Source: Cohnella faecalis (GTDB taxonomy: Bacteria; Bacillota; Bacilli; Paenibacillales; Paenibacillaceae). Taken from it: a DNA stretch of 64,000 nucleotides. Positions 7,894 to 16,098 of the stretch are shown here, in pieces. Every line of letters begins with the position of its first letter. Within the stretch, counting starts at the first letter, position 1. The stretch covers positions 682,001 through 746,000 of the forward strand of contig NZ_QXJM01000040.1 in assembly GCF_003570905.1 (NCBI RefSeq). Reading direction: 5' to 3'. The translations under genes were made by a program, and so were the position numbers. The notes under the pieces are model-generated. The model was not told where the DNA came from and searched no databases. It worked only from the letters and a program-made list of their open reading frames with translations.

Positions 7894-8887
7894 ATCATAT
7901 TTGGTTGAAGTTTCAAAATGGTTGTATTTGTTCAATAATTGGTCAAGGGATAGCGAGATACCTTTGTCATATTCCGAAGCCATTTATCTTCGGCGAAAAA
8001 TCAAAACAGACGAAAGACTGGCTCCAGAAAAAGTTCTAGATGAGCTTATTGAAATGGACATCATCGAAAGAAGAATTGATGGTAGATTTGAAATTCTTAC
8101 GCTAAGTATACTGGCCCATAAATGGATTGAGGAAATAAGTGGGGAAGGTAATTTCCAACTACAAAAGTCTCACAAACATCATATCGCAAAGCATTACATT
8201 AAAAAGTGGATCATCAGACCTGAAATCGCAGGTATTTTCTCATTGTTTGTCAATGAGAAAAATGGTCAATTTTTTCTTGAAGAGCACCTATTCTCAGACA
8301 GTTTGACTTTCTTCAAGATAAAGCTTTTGTCGTTCGAAGTTATTTATTTAAAGGAGGGTGCCTATTTTTTAGATAGTGATTTTAATTTTTTAATTGATGG
8401 AAGCCGAGTGAATAACGTAACTACCGAAAAAATATTGTTGGAACAACTGGAGCTTCAACACGAAATCGGGCTAGAGGGTGAGCTTTGGGTTGTTGAGTAT
8501 GAGAAGGCAAGAATAAAAAAAGATCATCTTGGAAAAGGTAGCCAAGTTGAGAGAGTTTCAGAACAAAATGTATCTCTTGGATATGATGTGTATAGCCTAG
8601 TTGAACCCTTTGAAGATGAGCGTTGTATTGAAGTGAAAACCTCACGTTCGCCGGATATTAGCTTTTACTTGACACCCAATGAACTGACGGTTGCAAAAAT
8701 GTATGGCGAAAGATATTGGATATATCTGTTAGTCGGAAAGAAGAAAAACATGGATCCATCCAAAGTGTATAGAATCAAAAATCCAGCTCGATTCTTTGAA
8801 GATTATGATATAAAGCTTCATCCGTCCCTTTATAAAGTTCAATTAGATGTTCACCAGGTGAGCGATTATCTTGATGATTTGAACTAG
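7886..8887 (+). CDS. DUF3883 / PD-(D/E)XK-like nuclease domain protein
   Basis: 333 residues. The C-terminal third reads GSQVERVSEQNVSLGYDVYS, then CIEVKTS and FYLTPNELTVAK, which is the DUF3883 pattern: a Gly-Tyr-Asp strand, a Glu-x-Lys active-site-like strand (IEVKTS) and the conserved TxNE helix. DUF3883 is related to Mrr-like PD-(D/E)XK nucleases and is common in defence genes. The N-terminus looks like a winged-helix unit (LDELIEMDIIERRIDGRFEI). It is the last gene of the cassette, overlaps the helicase gene, and ends in a terminator shared with dndA. Nuclease activity is inferred, not shown. Confidence 0.75.
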   Translation: MSKSYLVEVSKWLYLFNNWSRDSEIPLSYSEAIYLRRKIKTDERLAPEKVLDELIEMDIIERRIDGRFEILTLSILAHKWIEEISGEGNFQLQKSHKHHIAKHYIKKWIIRPEIAGIFSLFVNEKNGQFFLEEHLFSDSLTFFKIKLLSFEVIYLKEGAYFLDSDFNFLIDGSRVNNVTTEKILLEQLELQHEIGLEGELWVVEYEKARIKKDHLGKGSQVERVSEQNVSLGYDVYSLVEPFEDERCIEVKTSRSPDISFYLTPNELTVAKMYGERYWIYLLVGKKKNMDPSKVYRIKNPARFFEDYDIKLHPSLYKVQLDVHQVSDYLDDLN

Positions 8888-8915
8888 GCAAGCATCTTTT
8901 ATAATGCTTGCCTAG
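8884..8915. terminator. Bidirectional terminator between the two arms of the dnd island
   Basis: CTAGGCAAGCAT (8884-8895) and ATGCTTGCCTAG (8904-8915) form a perfect 12-bp stem with an 8-base loop. It overlaps the stop codon of the DUF3883 gene and lies five bases from the dndA stop, so it can end transcripts from both sides. Confidence 0.85.
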
Positions 8916-8919
8916 TTTA

Positions 8920-10053
8920 TTAGTTAGTAAAATCCTTCACAAAAGCGATTAATGGTTCCAAATTAACCTCATTAGTTGCATATCCCCAGGAGAGCCTAAT
9001 AGCACTATGCGCAGTGTGCTCATCAAATCCCATAGAAAGTAGAACATGACTTGGTTTGTATTCTTTGGAGGTACATGCTGATCCATTAGATAGAGCTAAA
9101 TCTTGTTCAAGAGTTAACATCAAAGCCTCTGAATCGATTCCAGGAAAGCTGACATTTAACGTACTGGATAAACCGAATTGCATATCCCCATTAATTAAAT
9201 GAGGGATTTCACTCAATTGAGAGATGATGCTTTCGCGTATTTGTTGTGTGGAGATCTTGCGAGCATTATATTCTTGATGAGCCAAAATAGAGGCTTTTCC
9301 AAAGCCGGCAACCAATGCAACAGGAACTGTACCTGGTCTTAGTCCAAATTCTTGCCCTCCACCCAACATGAGAGGTTGAATAGGCGGAAATTGAAATCTT
9401 TTTCTTCGTGCGACCAATGCACCAATTCCTTGAGGTCCAAATATTTTATGAGCACTGACACTTAGAAAATCGTAATGAATTAATTGAAGCTCTTCGACTA
9501 ATTTCCCAAAAGTTTGGGCAGCATCAATATGAAAATAAGTAGGGGTTTCTCTTAAAAAATCCCCTACCTCGGCCACGGGTTGAATTATTCCGGTTTCATT
9601 ATTTGCGTGCATCATGCTGACAAGCAAAGTGTCTGATCGTACGCGCCTGATAATTTCATTACTATCAATACGTCCGGATTTATTACCAGGCACTAGTTCT
9701 ATTTCAAATCCTTTTTTAGACAAAAGTTCAAGTGGCTCTAGTATAGATTTGTGTTCAATTTGGCTTGAGATTATATGAGTTCTGCCGTTCTCAAGTCCCC
9801 ATTCTGCTAAACCTAATAAAGTTAGGTTGTTACTTTCCGTTGCCCCGCTAGTGAAAATTACTTCATTTGAATCTACTTGTAGTAGTAAGGCAATTTCGCG
9901 GCGTGACTTTTCCACTAATTTATTTGCCATTTGGCCATACACATGTGTTCGACTACCAGCGTTACCAAAGTTATTACGATATACGTCGTTCATTTCTTGC
10001 AAGACTCTTTCGTCAATAGGGGTTGTTGCATTGAAATCTAAGTAGATTGTCAT
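8920..10053 (-). CDS. dndA: Cysteine desulfurase DndA (IscS/NifS-like)
   Basis: 377 residues of a PLP-dependent class V aminotransferase fold. MTIYLDFNATTPID is the typical start, TSGATESNN the cofactor-contact region, SVSAHKIFGPQGIGAL holds the PLP-binding lysine (HK), and NGSACTSKEYKPSHVL the sulfur-carrying cysteine. DndA takes sulfur from cysteine for phosphorothioate DNA modification and activates DndC. It overlaps dndE by four bases and is the last gene of the operon. In some dnd loci a housekeeping IscS does this job; here a dedicated copy is present. Confidence 0.92.
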   Translation of the reverse strand: MTIYLDFNATTPIDERVLQEMNDVYRNNFGNAGSRTHVYGQMANKLVEKSRREIALLLQVDSNEVIFTSGATESNNLTLLGLAEWGLENGRTHIISSQIEHKSILEPLELLSKKGFEIELVPGNKSGRIDSNEIIRRVRSDTLLVSMMHANNETGIIQPVAEVGDFLRETPTYFHIDAAQTFGKLVEELQLIHYDFLSVSAHKIFGPQGIGALVARRKRFQFPPIQPLMLGGGQEFGLRPGTVPVALVAGFGKASILAHQEYNARKISTQQIRESIISQLSEIPHLINGDMQFGLSSTLNVSFPGIDSEALMLTLEQDLALSNGSACTSKEYKPSHVLLSMGFDEHTAHSAIRLSWGYATNEVNLEPLIAFVKDFTN

Positions 10054-10466
10054 AAATAGTTACCCGCCTCCTCTTTGAGGAAGAGGGTATTTTCGGTTGC
10101 AAGAGTCAAGAGATCTTCTATAGATTTTATTAAGTTCGATGATGAAAGATATGATATACCTCGATGAAGATGTAGTCTGAAATATTTAGACAACGTGGCT
10201 GGGTCAGTCCCGAGATTGTCATTAATGCACCTTTGAATTATTAGTGCCTCAAATATTTCATGATGGTCTCCGCCGAAAACATGCCAACTCATTTCAACAT
10301 TACTATCAGATGGAATAACCATTTCCATCGGAACCGTAGGTTCCCGTAGTGATAAACATACTGCCCAACGACATAATACATTCCAGTTTTGTATTCCAGT
10401 TTTGCCTTTTAACCGGGACAATTGATCTTTGGCATGATTAGATAGAGTGATTTGTTTAATTATCAT
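10050..10466 (-). CDS. dndE: DNA phosphorothioation protein DndE
   Basis: 138 residues. The beginning IKQITLSNHAKDQLSRLKG and the internal HEIFEALIIQRC and LSKYFRLHLHRGISYL match the small DndE family, which binds nicked DNA as an oligomer and is essential for sulfur insertion. The gene overlaps dndD (ATG inside the dndD stop region, 10463-10466) and dndA (10050-10053), so translation is coupled along the operon. Confidence 0.9.
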   Translation of the reverse strand: MIIKQITLSNHAKDQLSRLKGKTGIQNWNVLCRWAVCLSLREPTVPMEMVIPSDSNVEMSWHVFGGDHHEIFEALIIQRCINDNLGTDPATLSKYFRLHLHRGISYLSSSNLIKSIEDLLTLATENTLFLKEEAGNYL

Positions 10467-12456
10467 ATTGCTTCACCATCGAAATATCCTTTCGTTATTT
10501 TTGTTGTTTGTTCATTATGGTCAAACATTAGCATGTAGCTATTGTTAATATGTTTCTTGATTGAAGATAAATATTGTCCCTGAATTTCTGTATCTGTAGA
10601 TAGGATTATTACTTGATGACTTGCGTTAGGTAAATACTTCTCTACAAAATTAAGCCTATGTGAGGAGTCAAGCCGCCCCATAGGAGTATCGATAATAACA
10701 GGTAATTGTCTACCAGAGGATTTAGCTAGCCCCCACAGAATAGAAATTGCCAACATTTGTTTTTCTCCTGCAGATAACCTGGATTTAGGTAACTCTATCC
10801 CCTCCATATCAAATAATTTAACCTCTAAAGCATCATTATCCACAATAACTTTAGAAACCAATGAAGTTTTGTGGATTAAAAATAAAAATGCTTCAGTAAT
10901 GTGGAGGGATAAATCGCTTAATTTTTTTAGTTTAAGAACTTTCTTATATTCTTCCATTTTCTTCTGTGTTCGAATAGAGTATTCAATTATTCTCTTTGAT
11001 TCCTCAGCATCATTACTTACTTCGAGAATTGTTTCTAAATTTTTCCGATATTGCATGGTCATCCGATTTATTTCAATCTCTTTTTGTTGATAATTCTGTT
11101 CTAGACGAACAAGTGACTCCTTAACTTCACCAATTTTTTGTGATAATGATTTCAATTCTTTAAGGATTAGATTTGATTTAGATTCATCAACTTCTAATAA
11201 TAAGTGTCTATCTGCTTGTTCAAGCTGTAACTCTAAAGATTCGGTATTATTCACTAATGTTTTAGCTGTAAAACAAAGTTGCTGAGATTCACCACCCAAG
11301 AATCTTACCACTAATTCAATATTCTTTTCAGATGATGGGAACTGCGATTTGATCGTAGTATTTGCCTCGTAGGTCTTTCGCAAATTGTCTAAATAAGACA
11401 CTAAATTATTTTGTAATTCATCTGTCGCATTGAACTCTTTTAGGGCAGATACGATTGAAGCATCGTGTTGCTTTAATATTGGCAGAATGGATGCGGAATC
11501 TTTGCGTAACTTTTCTGTTTTCATGTTATCTAATAAGCTATTTAATAATGGTGTTAACATTGAAACGGGAAGATTAGAAGCTGCTAAACTTATCATTTTT
11601 TCTTTGTTTTCCGCTAAAGAGGATTCTAATTTAGCCTTTGTGCTTATGAGGGTTGATCTGGTCTGAGCTAATTCTCCCCCTGTTTTTAAAAACTGATCTT
11701 CTTTTTGTTCAAGTTTGTGGTTTAGTTTTAGTAAACTTGTTTTTGTGCTAGTAATTTCTTGATTTATGCTCTGAAGTTGAAGTTGTCGTTCTTGGATTGC
11801 TGTTTTTAAATTATTAAGATCAAGGTCTTCTTCAATTGAAGGAATAAGTTTTTCGTGCTTGTTTATCACTTTTTTCATATCGACGATTAATCGATCAACA
11901 ATGTCCAATCCAAGTAAGGACTGAATTGATTTTCTTGTGGTTTCACTATTATCATTTTCACTGGCTAACTTTGCAATTTTCTCACCATCGAAAAATATTA
12001 AGTTTGCTATCCCATATGGCAGCAGATCTTCCACATAAGTATCCCAATTAAGAGCCAGATAACTGTCTAGAACATCTTCTTTCCACACTTGTAATGATTC
12101 TTTAATGCGAACGTTACCTTTTTCCCATGAACGACGAATTAGAAGGGAGCTTTCTTTATTATCTAAAAAGGCTTTTATTTTTAGCTCAATCCAACTTTGA
12201 TTCGAGGAAAAATCTCTACTTCGATGCATACATGCCTCAAGGTAATTTGAATATGAGATTCCACTTTCTTTATAAGATGGGCAACGTTGCCCGTAAAGAA
12301 GAAGAAGAATCGCATCTAAAATAGTTGTTTTTCCGCCGCCATTCATTCCGCCAATTAAAGTAATCGGCTTCCCTTCCACTGAATTTGGTGTAGGAGATAA
12401 ATGGTGCTGTCCCGATATTGGCCAAAATTATTCAGACCTATTTCCTGAATTATCAA
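10463..12456 (-). CDS. dndD: DNA phosphorothioation ATPase DndD (SMC/Rad50-like), N-terminal frameshift
   Basis: SMC-like ATPase: Walker A GGMNGGGKTT near the N-terminus, two long coiled-coil arms, the signature LSAGEKQML and Walker B LPVIIDTPMGRLD near the C-terminus. As read, the frame opens only at 12379 and lacks the first strand. Upstream, in another frame, the missing N-terminus is present (IIQEIGLNNFGQYRDSTI) beginning at a TTG at 12456, five bases after AGGTGA. One extra base in the A run at 12399-12401 joins the two parts into a 664-residue protein of normal DndD length. The lesion may be a sequencing error; if real, the ATPase would lose its first strand. DndD is thought to alter DNA structure during sulfur insertion. 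Confidence 0.85.
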
Positions 12457-12474
12457 AGATGTCACCTCGTTTTA

Positions 12475-13959
12475 TTATTCGTAAGAGCTTAATAGTAGAT
12501 GATCAAAGTCAAGTTGTTTCTCAAGTTCGATTTTTTGATTCTCACGTTGCTTTTTATATTCAAGTGCATCTTCTTCGTCAGTATAAAAAGCTTTTTTAAT
12601 TTCATTTTGAAGCTGGTCAAGTAATCCTTTCCGAACAGAATATCCATAGTTTTGCTGCTCAATATCAAGAAGAGAAGTTTGGAGTTGAAAGAACAGCTCA
12701 TCACCTTCACAAATCTCCTTAAGTAAATTCCATTCGTCATGTCCTAACGGCTTTCTATAAATATCATTCAAATAGTTGTAACTGTTGCCAGTAACTTTTT
12801 CATAAATTCGGGGGAGTGAATCATCAAATTCATGTTTGTTTAAAACCCAAATACGTCTGATTTCACGCAGCTCGTCATCCGAGATTAGTTTGATTTTCCT
12901 AAACTCCTCAGGACCTTTTTGCTGAACTTCTATTTCGACCTCAAGAAGACGCGTTAACCAGTATTCTCTCCAAACTTTTGTATACGGACCGTGGACTGCT
13001 TGACCGTTATGAAGCAGAATATTTCCATGCATTTTTCTGAAGTCGCGTTTATCCCGATCATTAATTTTTCCTGATGAATCGGTTTTGCCAAGTTCATTTC
13101 GCAACTCGAGCATTGGAGTCATCCAGCTTTTTTCAGAGTCGTTTTGAATCATTGCCTTCATCGACTTATCTTCACTAACTAAAGTACATACCCAACATCC
13201 AAATCGACTGTTACCGCAACTTGGAGTGCTTGAATCAACGACAAGAGGGCAGTCATTGTCAGCAGTGGCACCTCGATACATTGTTAAAAGTTCTTTATTT
13301 GAAAACCCCCATGGATTTGGATACTGCATTAGAAAAGTCCAAACATTATCATCAGACCAATCTTCAATTGGGGTAAAGATTAGGGAGTTAGGAAGGCTGG
13401 CATTTGGACTAAGTCCGTCCCTCATTCTTTTATTCTCATAGAAGCTCATGTTACTTGCACGATTAGCGCTCTCAGCTTTGCGAGTCCCTAGAACAACAAT
13501 AGCTTCTCCATGAGTTGCTACAACGTTTGTTATAAAGATATTTGATGGTTGGATTTTTAATCGAGAGGTACACCATCTAAATGTTATTCGTGGTGCAGGG
13601 TATCCTTTACCAATTAAATTCACCCAGAAGCTATCCTTGATTTCAGGTGTAAGACGATGGGGAACGATTGGCATTTGTTGTTCGTCTGCAGCTGCTTTTA
13701 TTTTCTCGTGAGACAAAATAACCCACATTGACATAACTGGTGATTCAACTAATGTATCAGTACTAATAACATGTATCGTTTTGTGTCTACTTTCAACAGG
13801 TAATTTAGAAATGGCATACCAAACTAATTGTAATGTTGCGCTGGAATCTTTTCCTCCACTGTACCCAACAACCCAAGGAATAGTATCTTCAAGATATAAG
13901 CGCTGAATTTGTGCTGTAATATTGTCAATTATTTCTCTTGTAAGTTTTCCTGTGCTCAT
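12475..13959 (-). CDS. dndC: DNA phosphorothioation protein DndC (PAPS-reductase-like, iron-sulfur)
   Basis: 494 residues. VVGYSGGKDSSATLQLVWYA near residue 30 is the PP-loop that binds ATP in PAPS-reductase and ATP-sulfurylase-like enzymes. A cysteine cluster in the middle (DNDCPL, then PSCGNSRFGCWVCT) fits the 4Fe-4S cluster known for DndC. The protein activates the DNA backbone with ATP and transfers sulfur. The start overlaps the dndB stop by four bases. The length is usual for the family and all key motifs are intact. Confidence 0.93.
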   Translation of the reverse strand: MSTGKLTREIIDNITAQIQRLYLEDTIPWVVGYSGGKDSSATLQLVWYAISKLPVESRHKTIHVISTDTLVESPVMSMWVILSHEKIKAAADEQQMPIVPHRLTPEIKDSFWVNLIGKGYPAPRITFRWCTSRLKIQPSNIFITNVVATHGEAIVVLGTRKAESANRASNMSFYENKRMRDGLSPNASLPNSLIFTPIEDWSDDNVWTFLMQYPNPWGFSNKELLTMYRGATADNDCPLVVDSSTPSCGNSRFGCWVCTLVSEDKSMKAMIQNDSEKSWMTPMLELRNELGKTDSSGKINDRDKRDFRKMHGNILLHNGQAVHGPYTKVWREYWLTRLLEVEIEVQQKGPEEFRKIKLISDDELREIRRIWVLNKHEFDDSLPRIYEKVTGNSYNYLNDIYRKPLGHDEWNLLKEICEGDELFFQLQTSLLDIEQQNYGYSVRKGLLDQLQNEIKKAFYTDEEDALEYKKQRENQKIELEKQLDFDHLLLSSYE

Positions 13960-15056
13960 GCTAATCCCACCTTCTTACTACTAATATAGGCTTTTTCTGC
14001 ACACTCTTCTTCGACTGATAACACTAATCCAAGGCTTCGTTTTAACTCGATGGCCATAAGGGTAATATTATTTCTAGAATTTGAGATCTTACCACCAATT
14101 AATGCTCGACCTTCCCATTGAACGTTATTTCGATGCCAGTTAATAACTTTAAGTTGACCAAGTTTTGCTTTCCAGTCATGTGGATAGCATTGTATAAGTG
14201 TTCTTCCTGCTTTTCCGATTGCACTTAATACAACTGCATGAGCATGGATATAGTCTTTTCTGAGTTCGGCTGCCGAAACTTCGCCTTTTTTGACTAATTG
14301 CCACTCATTAATGTTTTTGGATATCTCATTCCAATATTCAATGGCCAAAGCTGTTTGAGAAGAAAGATCAAGGTTATTTTTGTCTTGAAGCAGATCTAAT
14401 GTTGCGTTATGAATTCCGCTTAAAGTAAATAATTTGTTAGAACGGTTTGAGATTGTTGATTTTTCAGTTTCAGTTAGGCCATTGAACACATGGACTTCAG
14501 AAATTATCTCACGTGCCATTTGAGCATAAGGGTCTCGATAATCATAAAGCAGGCTTAAGGATTTTGTAGTTCGAATCGAGTATCGATTGAGATCAGCAAA
14601 CATCTGTTGTGAACGTCTTAGACCTAAATCAACAAAAAACACCACGGAAATGGTCTCATCACCCAATTCCGGGCGTTCCTTTAAAGCGGCTTCGATGGCA
14701 GCGCGTCGGTGCTGGCCATCATTAATAATAAATTGCGCATCCATCGGTATTTTTATGAATCCTAAATTATAATGCACTGGTTGATCTGATGCTGGGGAGA
14801 ATTCAATATTTCCATCAACAGATGCTGTAAGAGCAGAAAACACATATGCCTCTGGATTTTGTACTATATATGAAGATATTTCAGGAATGCGAGATTTGTT
14901 TAGTACTCGCTGTGCTCTAATTTCAGGCTGAAGTTCCTCTTCATCAAAGAGAAATATCTTAGGTATTATCCGCATTGGACACATAGATATAAAATATTCT
15001 TTGCCTGCTTGTATTCCACGGATAGCAGGGAAGTTGTAGTAAAATGCATTTTGCAT
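13956..15056 (-). CDS. dndB: DndB, DGQHR-domain protein and probable operon regulator
   Basis: 366 residues. The diagnostic motif is INDGQHRRAAIEAAL around residue 115, with ADLNRYSIRTTKSLSLLYD downstream, as in DndB/DGQHR-domain proteins. In other bacteria DndB is not needed for sulfur insertion but represses the dnd promoter and affects modification frequency. It is the first gene of the operon, with AAAAGGAG before the ATG, and its promoter region carries a repeated ATGCAT-centred motif that could be its own binding site. Confidence 0.92.
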   Translation of the reverse strand: MQNAFYYNFPAIRGIQAGKEYFISMCPMRIIPKIFLFDEEELQPEIRAQRVLNKSRIPEISSYIVQNPEAYVFSALTASVDGNIEFSPASDQPVHYNLGFIKIPMDAQFIINDGQHRRAAIEAALKERPELGDETISVVFFVDLGLRRSQQMFADLNRYSIRTTKSLSLLYDYRDPYAQMAREIISEVHVFNGLTETEKSTISNRSNKLFTLSGIHNATLDLLQDKNNLDLSSQTALAIEYWNEISKNINEWQLVKKGEVSAAELRKDYIHAHAVVLSAIGKAGRTLIQCYPHDWKAKLGQLKVINWHRNNVQWEGRALIGGKISNSRNNITLMAIELKRSLGLVLSVEEECAEKAYISSKKVGLA

Positions 15057-15107
15057 TTGAACATTCTCCTTTTGGAAGTCTTATAAAATGCATTTGGAAG
15101 TATTATA
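15040..15107 (-). promoter_or_regulatory. dnd operon promoter with repeated AAATGCATTTTA motif
   Basis: On the minus strand a TATAAT box (15107-15102) lies about 45 bases before the dndB ATG. AAATGCATTTTA occurs twice, at 15095-15084 in the leader and at 15051-15040 inside the first codons, 44 bases apart; each contains the palindrome AAATGCATTT. ACTTCCAAA is also repeated in the leader. This arrangement would suit a repressor that binds two sites, and DndB is the known candidate in related systems. Confidence 0.5.
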
Positions 15108-15188
15108 TCATAGATTATAAAGCAACTCTTCTTCCTTTTGTTCGATCATTTGTTCATACAACGCCTTGTCATACCACTTGGAAACTAA
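15108..15188 (-). pseudogene. Possible gene remnant upstream of dndB
   Basis: A 27-codon open stretch on the minus strand ends in a helical charged tail (KWYDKALYEQMIEQKEEELL) and TGA at 15108-15110. It has no start and runs into the terminator hairpin of repeat copy A. It resembles the end of a real gene and may mark the right junction of the dnd island. The family is not recognised and the call is weak. Confidence 0.22.
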
Positions 15189-15190
15189 AA

Positions 15191-15265
15191 AGGACACCCG
15201 TCTGGGTGTCCTGAAATTTCGCCTCAGAGATGATATGCTGAACCGTACCATAAGTGACGGCGAAA
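15191..15265 (+). repeat. Terminator-associated hairpin repeat, copy A
   Basis: A terminator stem AGGACACCC/GGGTGTCCT (15191-15212) is followed by a second, longer fold from TTTCGCC (15217-15223) to GGCGAAA (15259-15265) enclosing TGCTGAACCGTACCATAAGT. The same two-part unit recurs at 17941, 32307, 34694 and 48474, with partial copies elsewhere. It separates the dnd island from the TetR gene. Confidence 0.85.
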
Positions 15266-15400
15266 AACTTCGGATGCCCTTTTCCAAAGCTTATTGTCGG
15301 GAATTGTACAACAACATCCCGAACGAACGGGTGGGCTCTATCCATTGCTGACCGCGGCATCGGCTTTTGTTACAATAGGGAGACAAGGGAGTGAAACGGA

Positions 15401-15967
15401 ATGGGACGGAAACAAGCGTACACGCAAGCGGAACTGTTGGACACGACGAAACGGCTGCTGCTAGAGCACGGCTATGACGGCTTTCATCTGAAGCTGCTGT
15501 CCCGACACTTGCACGGAGCGCGGAGCACGATTTATCAGTACTATGGCAATAAAGAGCAAATCGTCGCGGCCTGCATGAAAAGCGTGATGATGAACATGCT
15601 GGAAAGCGCGTCCTTGGTAGACGAATCGGATTGCATGAAGGCGCTGGAGCAGGTGCTGCGCATCTATATCCAAGAATCTGCGTTTCATCAGCTTCTTGGG
15701 AGTATCAACAAAATCAATACGGCGGATGCCCCGTCCGCAGCGGAAGATCTGGCGTTCGTGGAGCAGTCGCATATTACGCTGAAAGACCAGCTTAGCCGAT
15801 TGTTCGCCCGTGCTCAGCAACAAGGCGCGCTTCGCAAGGATGTTCCGCTTCCCATTCTGATCGGAGTCTTCTTTAACTTCATCAACACGCCCAATATGCT
15901 CGGTATTCCGACCGCGCAGTGGAGCCGGCATCTGTTCGACATTTGGCTGAATGGCGCTCGGGAATAA
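15401..15967 (+). CDS. TetR-family transcriptional regulator
   Basis: 188 residues. The N-terminal helix-turn-helix spans about residues 8-50 (AELLDTTKRLLLEHGYDGFH, RSTIYQYYGNKEQIV), with the usual YYGNKEQ ending. The C-terminal part is the ligand domain. The gene lies directly before an ABC permease/ATPase pair, and the gap between them holds two copies of a perfect dyad (TGACACAAGTGTCA) over and after a promoter. It is therefore most likely the repressor of the transporter, possibly responding to its substrate. No ligand can be named. Confidence 0.88.
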   Translation: MGRKQAYTQAELLDTTKRLLLEHGYDGFHLKLLSRHLHGARSTIYQYYGNKEQIVAACMKSVMMNMLESASLVDESDCMKALEQVLRIYIQESAFHQLLGSINKINTADAPSAAEDLAFVEQSHITLKDQLSRLFARAQQQGALRKDVPLPILIGVFFNFINTPNMLGIPTAQWSRHLFDIWLNGARE

Positions 15968-15989
15968 GGCTTCCTATTCCGATATTTAA

Positions 15990-16072
15990 TTGACACAAGT
16001 GTCATTTAAATGATTTAATAGGGATGCACATGCTGCGCAGCGTGAAGAGACATTGAATTCGACACAAGTGTC
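15990..16072 (+). promoter_or_regulatory. Transporter promoter with two TetR-type operators
   Basis: TTGACA (15990-15995) and TTTAAT (16014-16019) form a promoter with an 18-base spacer. The perfect dyad TGACACAAGTGTCA covers the -35 region (15991-16004), and a second copy, GACACAAGTGTC, lies at 16061-16072 between promoter and gene. The centres are 69 bases apart, so both repressor binding and looping are conceivable. Confidence 0.75.
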
Positions 16073-16098
16073 AATTAAATAGCAAGGAGAGGGACGAA

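Noticed and set aside
4084..8887. Cassette as DndFGH
   Set aside because: The sizes and motifs do not fit DndF, DndG or the DndH helicase; the helicase here is an SNF2-type protein next to ParB-like and DUF3883 proteins.
12377..12379. GTG at 12379 as the true dndD start
   Set aside because: It would remove the first strand of the ATPase; the missing part is present upstream in another frame with a good start site.
15166..15351. Open frames on both strands over repeat copy A
   Set aside because: They run through a terminator and hairpin repeat, have no ribosome binding site and no family resemblance.
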